Source: Flavobacterium cupriresistens
GTDB taxonomy: Bacteria; Bacteroidota; Bacteroidia; Flavobacteriales; Flavobacteriaceae
Reading direction: 5' to 3'
Assembly (NCBI RefSeq): GCF_020911925.1
Contig: NZ_CP087134.1
Coordinates: 62,001-126,000, forward strand
Length of the DNA stretch: 64,000 bases
The notes under the pieces are model-generated. The model did not search any database. It worked only from the letters and a program-made list of their open reading frames with translations, and was not told the origin of the DNA. Every line of letters starts with the position of its first letter. The stretch's first letter is position 1. Positions 16,148-23,943 of this stretch are shown piece by piece. Position numbers and translations under genes: made by a program.

Positions 16148-16806
16148 TATCTGCTGTAAATTTTTTCTTTGAATAAAAATTTTCCAAAATCCAAAAGGTG
16201 ATTCATTGGAGCTACATTCATTAACTCAAATGACGCATTAACCGATTTTTCGATAAAAATATCTGTTTTCTCAAAACCTGCAGAAGCATCACTCATCCAG
16301 AATTTCAGCGTTAACATCAATTGCAACCAAGCCGATTCCTGAATTGTTTTCTCTTGAAATTTCTGAAATCTCTCTTGTTCTAATCTATAATCATCCGTCA
16401 AAATTTCAGCAACGTATTCTTTAAAAGCTTCCCGAAGCGAAGTCAGCTGCACCAAATTTTTGATCGGATTAAGATCTGCTTTTAAGGTTTGCAAAACATA
16501 ACTTCTGTTTGCCGTCAGAATTTCGAAAAAAGTAAAGTAAAAACTCAACATTTTATTTTTCATGTCATACTCCAAATAGTCTGTGTTTTTGTTTAACAAA
16601 TCTATGGTGTTCACAAAAAACAATCTAAATATTTCTTTTTCTAAACTCTCGAGTGTTCCGAAAAAGGCATAAAATTCAGCCTCAGTAAAATCTTTCCCTT
16701 TTACAAAATGAAATACGGATGCTGGTCTTTTTCCTGCTTCTAAAACATCATTCATATAGATTGAAACAATATCATCTCTGGTAATTATTTTTTTCTTTGT
16801 TGCCAT
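16147..16806 (-). CDS. TetR/AcrR-family transcriptional regulator
   Basis: The product is about 219 residues starting MATKKKIITRDDIVSIYMNDV. The N-terminal helix-turn-helix region (to about residue 55, with KRPASVFHFVKGKDFTEAEFYAFFGTLESL) and an all-helical C-terminal domain fit a diverged TetR regulator. An upstream ATG at 16842 would add 12 residues. A TTG/TAAATTT promoter-like pair just before 16806 argues for the shorter form. It is coupled to the UbiB-like kinase downstream (shared TAATG) and divergent from the epimerase gene, so it may control either. Confidence 0.75.
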   Translation of the reverse strand: MATKKKIITRDDIVSIYMNDVLEAGKRPASVFHFVKGKDFTEAEFYAFFGTLESLEKEIFRLFFVNTIDLLNKNTDYLEYDMKNKMLSFYFTFFEILTANRSYVLQTLKADLNPIKNLVQLTSLREAFKEYVAEILTDDYRLEQERFQKFQEKTIQESAWLQLMLTLKFWMSDASAGFEKTDIFIEKSVNASFELMNVAPMNHLLDFGKFLFKEKIYSR

Positions 16807-16890
16807 TTTATTAAATTTAGATTTTGCCTTAAAGGTAAACAATGTTTAAGTACCTTTATTTATGCGGAAACACAACACTATGTTAAATAA

Positions 16891-17814
16891 ATGATAAATC
16901 AGATGTCTCAAAATGTACTCATTACCGGCGGAACAGGGTTTATTGGCAAATACCTGACTCAAGTACTGCTTGCCAATAATTTTACAGTGTCTATTTTAAG
17001 CCGTACTCCAAGAAAAAGCAGTGGCTTGATTACCTATTACCAATGGAATCCCGAACGTGATTACATTGAAGAGGATGCAATTCTCAATGCCGATTACATC
17101 ATTCATCTGGCCGGTGAAGGAATTGTAGAAAAAAGATGGACCGCAAAACGCAAAAAAAGCATTTTAGAAAGTCGTACAAAACCAATAACCCTCATTCATT
17201 CTCTTCTAAAAAAACATAATAAATCATTAAATGCCTTTATCTCAGCCTCCGGAATTGGAATTTACGGAGCTAATACCAGTGAACAAATTTGCACAGAAGA
17301 TACTCCGGCTGCCAACGACTTTTTAGGTTTAACCTGTCAGGAATGGGAGAAAACAGCAGACACCATCGGAGCATTAGGAATTCGGACGGTAAAAATCAGA
17401 ACCGGAATTGTTTTTGGGAGAGCGGGAGGTTTTCTAAAAAAGATAACTCCGGGTTTCAAAGCCGGCTTCGGAACCATTTTAGGAAGTGGTTCACAGTATT
17501 TACCCTGGATACATATAGAAGACTTATCACAAATCTACTTAAAATCAATTCTCGATACCAAAATAGAAGGCCCCTATAATGCAGTGCTTACAGACGACAC
17601 TACCCAATTAAAATTTTCAAAAACACTCGCCAACTTATATGGATATTCGATATGGCTTCCAAAAATCCCTCAATCATTGCTTAAAATTGTTTTAGGCGAA
17701 ATGAGCGACGCTATTTTAAAGGGTCAAAGGGTTTCTTCTGAAAAAATACAACATACAGGTTTTGAGTTTCAATTTGCAACGTTGGAGACCGCTCTTTATG
17801 ACTGTTTAAAATAA
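16891..17814 (+). CDS. TIGR01777-type NAD(P)-dependent epimerase/oxidoreductase
   Basis: The 307-residue short-chain dehydrogenase-like protein has a nucleotide-binding motif LITGGTGFIGKYL at about residues 11-23, and a C-terminal domain matching the SulA/YfcH (SDR39U1) group (LPWIHIEDLSQIYL, GPYNAVLTDDT). The substrate is unknown for the family. The start may be the ATG at 16891 or at 16903 (MSQNVLITGG), which is closer to family length. It is divergent from the TetR/UbiB operon and convergent with the YceI gene. Confidence 0.88.
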   Translation: MINQMSQNVLITGGTGFIGKYLTQVLLANNFTVSILSRTPRKSSGLITYYQWNPERDYIEEDAILNADYIIHLAGEGIVEKRWTAKRKKSILESRTKPITLIHSLLKKHNKSLNAFISASGIGIYGANTSEQICTEDTPAANDFLGLTCQEWEKTADTIGALGIRTVKIRTGIVFGRAGGFLKKITPGFKAGFGTILGSGSQYLPWIHIEDLSQIYLKSILDTKIEGPYNAVLTDDTTQLKFSKTLANLYGYSIWLPKIPQSLLKIVLGEMSDAILKGQRVSSEKIQHTGFEFQFATLETALYDCLK

Positions 17815-17820
17815 AACAAA

Positions 17821-18360
17821 TCATTTCATAATACCACTCAAATCGGTTTGCACCGTTTTTGAAATTTTATTGGCTACTATATACGGGATTTCGATATTAA
17901 AATCAGCAACCGAAATCGGGAAATTTGAAATAATCTGTATGCCGTCAGGAACTTTCTTGATCAATGCTTTTACTGCAATTGCTCTGGATTTTCCATGCAG
18001 GTACAGTTTGCCTACAACATCGTATTCTTTTTCGTTTTCAGTAACCTCTTTCAAATCAAAATTTTGGATTTTGCCTTTAAAAACTGCTTTGGGGTAGCGG
18101 TGACTCTCGATATAATTTTCATTAAAATGTTCCTGCATTAAATCCATTTTAAACTGAAAATCTTTGATAACAACCGTGCAAACCAGTGTACTAGAATGGG
18201 ATTCCAACACAATGATTGCAAGCTTATTTACTGCTTTCACTTCTTCAAAAAACGGAACGGAAGCTTGAAAATTTACAACGGCCGAACTGGTTTTGAATTT
18301 ATCCTGTGCGAGTATAGAAAATGCAGTAAAAAGTAAAATAAGTAAAGTAGTTTTTTTCAT
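17821..18360 (-). CDS. YceI family periplasmic lipid-binding protein
   Basis: The 179-residue product has a Sec signal peptide (MKKTTLLILLFTAFSILAQ) and an eight-stranded lipocalin-like YceI fold, recognisable from KTSSAVVNFQASVPF, AVFKGKIQNF, VVGKLYLHGKSRA and the final SVADFNIEIPYIVANKIS. YceI-fold proteins bind long isoprenoids such as polyprenyl chains in the periplasm. The gene is monocistronic, ending 6 bases from the convergent epimerase gene. Confidence 0.9.
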   Translation of the reverse strand: MKKTTLLILLFTAFSILAQDKFKTSSAVVNFQASVPFFEEVKAVNKLAIIVLESHSSTLVCTVVIKDFQFKMDLMQEHFNENYIESHRYPKAVFKGKIQNFDLKEVTENEKEYDVVGKLYLHGKSRAIAVKALIKKVPDGIQIISNFPISVADFNIEIPYIVANKISKTVQTDLSGIMK

Positions 18361-18605
18361 AATCGTTATTATTTAAACAATTATGTCATTCGATTCTTTT
18401 TAATTTAAGAGGAGAAAAAAAACTGAACTTAAGTAAGTCTGAAAAAAATCAAATGGCAATACTCCGTGAAAATCTGGTAGCTGCAACCTTATACTTAAAA
18501 TTACGAAATTATCTGCTATTTAGTTCTTGATTTACTGCTAAATATTTGTGAAATGTTTTACTGTTGTGAAGTGTGAAATTGTAAGATCTGAGATGGCTTT
18601 TGAAA

Positions 18606-19061
18606 TTACGATCTACCTTTAACTAAGGCTTGAATCACATTGATAACAAAGACGAGCTGTGTGGCAACCATAGTCAAAACAGTTATAAAAATTCCTAACA
18701 ACATTTTATCGTTAAAAGTCATACCTGCCGTATAAGATTCAATATCTCCGGGTGCCATTTCACGTTTGAGTTGAGAAAAAATCCAGATCAAAAGTAAACC
18801 GCCTACCGAAACAATAACATGTGTACTAATCTGCCATTTTATAAGGGGAAATTTTAATTTTATCAGAGCAAAGTAAAGGATTGCCAGGAAGGTATAAATA
18901 ACAGACAACAACACCGCAAAATGCAAATAAGAAATAACATAGTAAGTATCGTGAATATTAATATCTAAAGTTTCTTCAGCATTTAAAAAACCGATTGCTA
19001 AAAAAATTACGATTAAGGTCAAAAAAATAAAATAGGGGTTCTTTTGTATGTACTCCATCAA
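18606..19061 (-). CDS. Small membrane protein resembling part of cytochrome oxidase subunit I
   Basis: The 151-residue protein has four hydrophobic helices (about 10-28, 43-66, 76-96, 118-142). Residues 37-49 (HDTYYVISYLHFA) align without gaps to the helix X motif of haem-copper oxidase subunit I (HDTYYVVAHFHYV). The Mg-site His/Asp (H37, D38) and the haem-a ligand His (H47) are kept. The haem-a3 ligand is replaced by Tyr45, so it cannot be a catalytic oxidase. It could be a haem-binding or assembly protein, or a chance relic. It stands alone. Confidence 0.6.
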   Translation of the reverse strand: MMEYIQKNPYFIFLTLIVIFLAIGFLNAEETLDINIHDTYYVISYLHFAVLLSVIYTFLAILYFALIKLKFPLIKWQISTHVIVSVGGLLLIWIFSQLKREMAPGDIESYTAGMTFNDKMLLGIFITVLTMVATQLVFVINVIQALVKGRS

Positions 19062-19078
19062 TGAGGAAAAATTATTAT

Positions 19079-19305
19079 AATTAATTCAAGTTAGTAGTAC
19101 TCTTATCTCTAAAATGAAACAAGTTATTAGGATTGTCAAAAAAAGTCTCACGCAGATTTTATTAGAATGAAATAAAAAAAATCCGCAAAATCTGCAGAAT
19201 CTGCGTGAAAAAATAGCGTAATTTAATGACATTGAGCTAAAGCAGGAGGCTACTCAAATAGTAACAAATTCAAAAAGAATAATTAACTAACAACTTGAAT
19301 TAATT
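19079..19305. repeat. MITE-like block with 14-bp terminal inverted repeats
   Basis: AATTAATTCAAGTT (19079-19092) and AACTTGAATTAATT (19292-19305) are perfect inverted repeats enclosing about 200 bases. The interior carries a CTCACGCAGATTTTA...AATCTGCGTGA hairpin (about 19146-19210) and TTTAATGACATTGAGCTAAAGC. It is closely related to blocks at 61.6 and 63.1 kb. No coding potential. Confidence 0.6.
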
Positions 19306-19353
19306 AATACTCCTTATTCTTTAAACATTATCAGAAAGGTAACACCAGTAAAT

Positions 19354-19749
19354 TTACCCTTGTACTTCGGTACAAATCTCAATTAGAAAGCCTTCTAAAT
19401 CCCTTACGTAAGCCACAATTTGTCCCCAAGGTTTTTGTACGGGCTCTTTTACCAGTACTGCCCCAAAAGAAGTTGCTTTTTGAACTGTTCCGGCCACATC
19501 ATCTGTCAGGAAGCCTAATTCGATTGCAAAAGGTTTTTCTTCTAAAGTACTTTCAATAAAACCGTCTTTTAAATTTTGAGCTGCCAGTTTTTTGGAAGCA
19601 AATGAAATGGTCGTCTCTCCGGTACTTAACTCCCCATAATCCTTCTCCGGAGTTATAAATTTCCTTGAAAACCCGAATGCATTTTCATAAAACACAATCG
19701 AAGTTTCAACATTATCCACATACAAAATCGTATAACCAAATTTTATCAT
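19354..19749 (-). CDS. VOC-family (glyoxalase/bleomycin resistance) protein
   Basis: The 131-residue product is built of two beta-alpha-beta-beta-beta units: FGYTILYVDNVETSIVFYENAFGF at the start and VRDLEGFLIEICTEV at the end, where the last Glu is a usual metal ligand. VOC proteins include glyoxalases, dioxygenases and drug-binding proteins. The substrate cannot be told. Monocistronic on the minus strand. Confidence 0.88.
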   Translation of the reverse strand: MIKFGYTILYVDNVETSIVFYENAFGFSRKFITPEKDYGELSTGETTISFASKKLAAQNLKDGFIESTLEEKPFAIELGFLTDDVAGTVQKATSFGAVLVKEPVQKPWGQIVAYVRDLEGFLIEICTEVQG

Positions 19750-19813
19750 TTTCCTTAAATTTAAATTAATGTAAAATCATTTTACATTTCACACTTTACA
19801 TTTCGCAAAAAAC

Positions 19814-20362
19814 CTATCCAATTTCCAGCAAGACGTTGTACTGCTCTAAACTGGCTAAATCTTCAATAGAACTTACATTGGTAACCTTAGCGTGTTCTTC
19901 TACCTCTCTTTTTGATTCAATCTGTTTGATCGCTTGTCTAAAACGACGCACTTCATCCAGACTAGACAAAATAAGTCCGGGAACCTTCACACTATTGCCT
20001 TCTTTGTCTTTGGCAACCATTGTAAAATAAGACGAATTACAATGTTTTATTACTCCGGTCTGAATATTTTCGGCTTCTACACGAATCCCTACAATCATAG
20101 AACTTCGGCCTACATAATTTACACAGGCTTTCATGGTTACCAATTCGCCAACTTCAATTGGTTTCAAAAAATTCACTGTGTCTACCGAAGCGGTAACACA
20201 ATAATTCCCTGAGAATTTGGACGCACTGGCAAAAGCGATCTGATCGAGTAATCCTAAAATATATCCTCCGTGAATTTTTCCGCTAAAGTTAGTGTGAGAC
20301 GGCAACATGAGCTCTGAAATGCTTATTTTAGAGGAGGAAACGGGCTTAAAATCTGGTATCAT
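19814..20362 (-). CDS. Acyl-CoA thioesterase (hotdog fold, YciA/BACH type)
   Basis: The 182-residue product has the thioesterase core SELMLPSHTNFSGKIHGGYILGLLDQIAFASAS, with the catalytic Asp in the LLDQIA helix (about residue 40), followed by ASVDTVNFLKPIEVGELV. It hydrolyses acyl-CoA to free acid and CoA in the cytosol. It is placed 6 bases after the small membrane-protein gene, which in turn starts 6 bases after rmuC, so the three minus-strand genes probably form one transcript. Confidence 0.92.
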   Translation of the reverse strand: MIPDFKPVSSSKISISELMLPSHTNFSGKIHGGYILGLLDQIAFASASKFSGNYCVTASVDTVNFLKPIEVGELVTMKACVNYVGRSSMIVGIRVEAENIQTGVIKHCNSSYFTMVAKDKEGNSVKVPGLILSSLDEVRRFRQAIKQIESKREVEEHAKVTNVSSIEDLASLEQYNVLLEIG

Positions 20363-20368
20363 TGTATT

Positions 20369-20734
20369 TTATTTAAATTTAAATGGGGAATTTTCTTTTT
20401 TAACAGCGGTAACGAAAAAATGTGTATCACCCCACCAGCTAAAGGTTTTATAGCGTTCAACATAGGTTAATTTTACATACTGTCCCTCCAGTTTGTTCAA
20501 ATCATCAATTACTTTTTGGTCACTGTCTAAAACGGAGAATCTAAAAATCTGCGAACCGGAAACGCCCTGACTGATTTCTCCTTCCCAGGTTTTCATGATT
20601 ACACCTTTATGGCTCATCCTGATTAATTCTCCTGAACGATACCCGTTGCTATAAGGAACATAATATACAAAAGCAAAATAGCTTGCTAGAATCAATAGGC
20701 AACTTACAGCAATAATAATTAAAATTCTCTTCAT
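20369..20734 (-). CDS. Hypothetical membrane-anchored protein
   Basis: I do not recognise a functional family. The 121-residue protein has one N-terminal hydrophobic helix (residues 4-24) acting as anchor or uncleaved signal, then a roughly 95-residue beta-rich domain (GYRSGELIRMSHKGVIMKTWEGE, QIFRFSVLD, YVKLTYVERYKTFSWWGDTHFFV). It lies in a tight operon between rmuC (upstream) and the thioesterase (downstream). The tail domain would face the periplasm. Confidence 0.75.
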   Translation of the reverse strand: MKRILIIIAVSCLLILASYFAFVYYVPYSNGYRSGELIRMSHKGVIMKTWEGEISQGVSGSQIFRFSVLDSDQKVIDDLNKLEGQYVKLTYVERYKTFSWWGDTHFFVTAVKKENSPFKFK

Positions 20735-20740
20735 ATGACT

Positions 20741-22114
20741 TTAATTTAAAGATTGGTTTTCTTCTGAATTTGATGCTCTTGCAATAATATTCTCCGGAAG
20801 CGCTTTCTTGGCCTTCGCTCCCATTTTCTTTAATTTCTCAACACTGGTAATTAAATTTCCTTTTCCGTCAACCAATTTATTCATCGCGCTGTCGTACTCG
20901 GTTTTAGTATCCTTGATTTTGTTGCCGATTCTCACCAAATCAGAAACAAATCCTTCAAATTTATCGTATAACGCACCGGCTTGTCTGGCAATTTCGAATG
21001 CATTTTCCTGTTGCTTCTGGTTCGTCCACATACTGTCAATAGTGCGTAAAGTAGCCAACAAGGTACTTGGTGTTACGATTACAATATTCCTGTCGAATGC
21101 TTTATTGTACAGGGTTGGATCTTCGTTTAAAGCAATCGCGAAAGCGGGCTCTATCGGAATAAAAAGCAATACAAAATCGGGGCTCTCGATCTGATACAAC
21201 TCATGGTAATTTTTACCTCCAAGCTGATCAACATGTCTTCTAATTGAATTGATATGCTCCTTAAGAAATTCGATTTTTAAAATTTCCGATTCTTCGTTGA
21301 TCCATCTTTCGTAAGCAACTAATGAAACTTTAGAATCCACAATCATTTTCTTTCCATCGGGCAAGTTAATGACAACATCGGGATACACTCTTGCTCCTTC
21401 GGCAGTTGTAAAACTTTGCTGTACCTCATATTCACGTCCTTTTTCCAAGCCTGACTTTTCTAAAACACGCTCTAAGACTAACTCTCCCCAATTTCCCTGC
21501 ATTTTACTATCGCCTTTCAGTGCTTTGGTCAAGTTTAAGGTTTCTTTGCTCATTTGCGCATTCAACTCGCTTAACCCTATAATTTGCTGGCGTAAAGCGG
21601 CATGATAATCAATACTTTCTTTGTGAGTCTGCTCGACCTTTTTTTCAAAAACCTGAATTTTATCCTGTAAAGGCAGCAGAATACTTTTCATATTTTCGCT
21701 ATTCTGTTCGGTAAATTTAGCGGACTTTTCTTCGAGAATTTTGTTGGCCAGATTCTCGAACTCTTTGGTAAATTTTTCCTGTAATTCCGTTATCTCGTTT
21801 TTTTGTTCTTTATGACGTTCCCATAAATTCTCAAAATCCACTTCTTTTTTTGAAAGCTGAATGGCCAGACTGTCTTTTTCGGTTCTGATATTTTCTTTTT
21901 CGGAATTGTTTAAATGAAACTGTTTTTCAAGATGGTTTCGCTCTTTTTCAAACTGTTCTTTTTGTGCTTGCAATTGATTTACTGCTGCATTTAATCTTTC
22001 ATTCAAACTCACTTTTTCTGATTGGGCTCTGGCCGAAAACAATAATTTCCCCAAGTATATCCCTAAGAACAAAGCAAGCGGAAAAACCAGTAAAAGCGGA
22101 AAAAAATCAAACAT
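20741..22114 (-). CDS. rmuC: DNA recombination protein RmuC
   Basis: The 457-residue product has an N-terminal membrane helix (about 5-22) and a long coiled coil (about 30-200, rich in QLQAQKEQFEKERN-type heptads). The RmuC nuclease-like core (about 205-400) includes GNWGELVLERVLEKSGL, YPDVVINLPDGKKMIVDSKVSL and FVLLFIPIEPAFAIAL. RmuC limits inversions and unwanted rearrangements at repeats. This is notable in a window with many inverted and tandem repeats, though the link is only suggestive. First gene of a three-gene transcript. Confidence 0.95.
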   Translation of the reverse strand: MFDFFPLLLVFPLALFLGIYLGKLLFSARAQSEKVSLNERLNAAVNQLQAQKEQFEKERNHLEKQFHLNNSEKENIRTEKDSLAIQLSKKEVDFENLWERHKEQKNEITELQEKFTKEFENLANKILEEKSAKFTEQNSENMKSILLPLQDKIQVFEKKVEQTHKESIDYHAALRQQIIGLSELNAQMSKETLNLTKALKGDSKMQGNWGELVLERVLEKSGLEKGREYEVQQSFTTAEGARVYPDVVINLPDGKKMIVDSKVSLVAYERWINEESEILKIEFLKEHINSIRRHVDQLGGKNYHELYQIESPDFVLLFIPIEPAFAIALNEDPTLYNKAFDRNIVIVTPSTLLATLRTIDSMWTNQKQQENAFEIARQAGALYDKFEGFVSDLVRIGNKIKDTKTEYDSAMNKLVDGKGNLITSVEKLKKMGAKAKKALPENIIARASNSEENQSLN

Positions 22115-22250
22115 AACTAAAATTATTTTTAAGTAAAAGTATGCAATAATCTGTAGTGCTTCCTTATGAAGTAAAGAAAAAAAAAGTTTTTATCACGCAA
22201 CCTTTTTAAAAAAGCTACATCTATTAAATATAATTTATTACAAACACATT

Positions 22251-23132
22251 ATGAAAAAATTAATACTAGGCTTATTTGTAGTTTTCGGAATTAGTGCCTG
22301 TTCATTGGGTAATGACGATATTGATACCAGCTGTGGATCAAATGTAAACACCACTTTTACCGGAATCCCACTTTTATGCAATTACAGTGTAAAAATTGAA
22401 CCTGAAAAGTCTGGTGCATTAGTGGTTACTACAGAAGAGAAATTACTTTCTTTTTTCACCAAGCATCCAAACAGCTGTCCAAATCCAAGTGATCCTACAA
22501 TCGATTTTACAAAAAATTACTTAGTAGGTCTTTTTGCAGGTCAGAAACCTACAACCGGTTATAGCATAAAAGTAGCTTCAATTGTAGAGAACAACTGTGA
22601 GATTATCATCAATTTATATGAAAAAGCACCTCAAACCGGAGAATCTACAGCGCCAACCGTAACCTACCCTTCTGATTACATTTTGATTCCCCGAACATCA
22701 AAAAAAATCTTCTTTAATAAGGTTACTAATGAAACTACAGACAATGTAATAATTGGAAGTTATGCCAAACCATGTACCGGAGATGATTGCCAGAAGTTCT
22801 ACCAGTTGAATGAGTTTAATGTTTTAAAATTCCTAAACGTAGTAGCAGGAAGCTATGAATTTGGCCAATACAAATATCTTGCAACCTCTAAAAGAGGAGA
22901 ATATAGTCTTTTTACAAAAAATATCCCTGCTGAAATTTTAGCCATAAGAGGACAAACCAAAACGTATGGTACGCCGGATACCTCAACAAAAGGCGGAACT
23001 TATTTTGAATTGCGTCAAGGTACAACTGTTACTAAAATTTATATCGATAATAATGACACCGAAGATCAAAGTGCCGCTATAAAAGCTTTCAAGAAAACCA
23101 TTCAGGACAAAATAACAGCTCTAAAACAGTAG
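22251..23132 (+). CDS. PrcB-like lipoprotein
   Basis: The 293-residue lipoprotein (lipidated Cys at 17, MKKLILGLFVVFGISAC) has a region at about 85-165 (YLVGLFAGQKPTTGYSIKV ... YPSDYILIPRT) that looks like the C-terminal domain of PrcB, the partner of the Treponema surface protease complex. The following 130 residues, ending at AIKAFKKTIQDKITALKQ, are unrecognised. CTGDDCQ supplies a possible disulfide. The gene ends well before the sigma-factor operon, and a long hairpin lies between them. Function unproven. Confidence 0.7.
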   Translation: MKKLILGLFVVFGISACSLGNDDIDTSCGSNVNTTFTGIPLLCNYSVKIEPEKSGALVVTTEEKLLSFFTKHPNSCPNPSDPTIDFTKNYLVGLFAGQKPTTGYSIKVASIVENNCEIIINLYEKAPQTGESTAPTVTYPSDYILIPRTSKKIFFNKVTNETTDNVIIGSYAKPCTGDDCQKFYQLNEFNVLKFLNVVAGSYEFGQYKYLATSKRGEYSLFTKNIPAEILAIRGQTKTYGTPDTSTKGGTYFELRQGTTVTKIYIDNNDTEDQSAAIKAFKKTIQDKITALKQ

Positions 23133-23213
23133 TCAAATATTGCTTTTTGACAAATACTTATTCTTAAAAATTAGAACAAAAATTCAAATGCTTACTTAAT
23201 TACTAATTATAGG

Positions 23214-23264
23214 ACCGGGTAGAAAATATAGGAGAAACACCTTCTCCTATATTGCTAACCGGAA
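23214..23264 (+). terminator. Long perfect hairpin between the PrcB-like gene and the sigma-factor operon
   Basis: AATATAGGAGAA (23225-23236) pairs perfectly with TTCTCCTATATT (23242-23253) around a 5-base loop. Outer TAG/CTA and CCGG/CCGG can extend the stem. There is no T-run afterwards, so it may be a structural RNA element or a factor-dependent terminator rather than a classical one. Confidence 0.5.
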
Positions 23265-23391
23265 ACGAGTTTCAAAAAAGCACTACCGCACAAACAACTA
23301 GAGACAACCTGAATACCGACCAAATGATTTGCTAAAGACGACTTTGCGAGTTAAAAAAAACTAATTTTACCAAAATTAATTCAACCACTTT

Positions 23392-23943
23392 TTGAAAGAC
23401 GATTTAGATATATATATTAAGCAATGCATGCAAAACAACAGAGAAGGACAACTGAAAATTTATCAGCTGTTTTCTCCTGTTTTATATGGAATTTGCCTAA
23501 AGTATATGAAAAACGAGGACGATGCTAAAGATGTTTTTCAGGAAGCCTTTATCATTGTTTTTCAAAAGATAAGCCAATACAAATTTGAAGGAAGTTTTGA
23601 AGGCTGGCTGAAACGTATTTTTATCAATAAACTTATTGAAACTTTAAATAAGAAGAAAAAGGAGAATTTCTTTTTAGATGTTTTCGATCCGGACACCGAT
23701 TTTGTAGACGAAGAAGAATTGGACATTATTCCGATACAACAGGAAAAACTATTAGAATACATTCGGGATTTACCGGATCAATACCGGACCGTTTTTAACT
23801 TATATGTTTTTGAAAAAATGAAACACAAAGAAATAGCCGAGTTATTGAAAATCTCAGAAGGAACATCAAAATCAAATTTAAACAGAGCTAAAGGAATATT
23901 GCAAAAGAGAATTTTGAGCATAAAAAATTTTAAAATAGCATGA
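23392..23943 (+). CDS. ECF-type RNA polymerase sigma factor
   Basis: The 183-residue protein has a sigma-2 region (about 12-80: YQLFSPVLYGICLKYMKNEDDAKDVFQEAFIIVFQ) and a sigma-4 region (about 118-175: LPDQYRTVFNLYVFEKMKHKEIAELLKISEGTSKSNLNRAK). The start appears to be TTG at 23392 (product MKDDLDIYIKQC); the next ATG would remove the first 12 residues. The stop overlaps the next gene by 4 bases (ATGA), so the membrane-anchored partner is translationally coupled, which is typical for sigma/anti-sigma pairs. Confidence 0.92.
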   Translation: MKDDLDIYIKQCMQNNREGQLKIYQLFSPVLYGICLKYMKNEDDAKDVFQEAFIIVFQKISQYKFEGSFEGWLKRIFINKLIETLNKKKKENFFLDVFDPDTDFVDEEELDIIPIQQEKLLEYIRDLPDQYRTVFNLYVFEKMKHKEIAELLKISEGTSKSNLNRAKGILQKRILSIKNFKIA

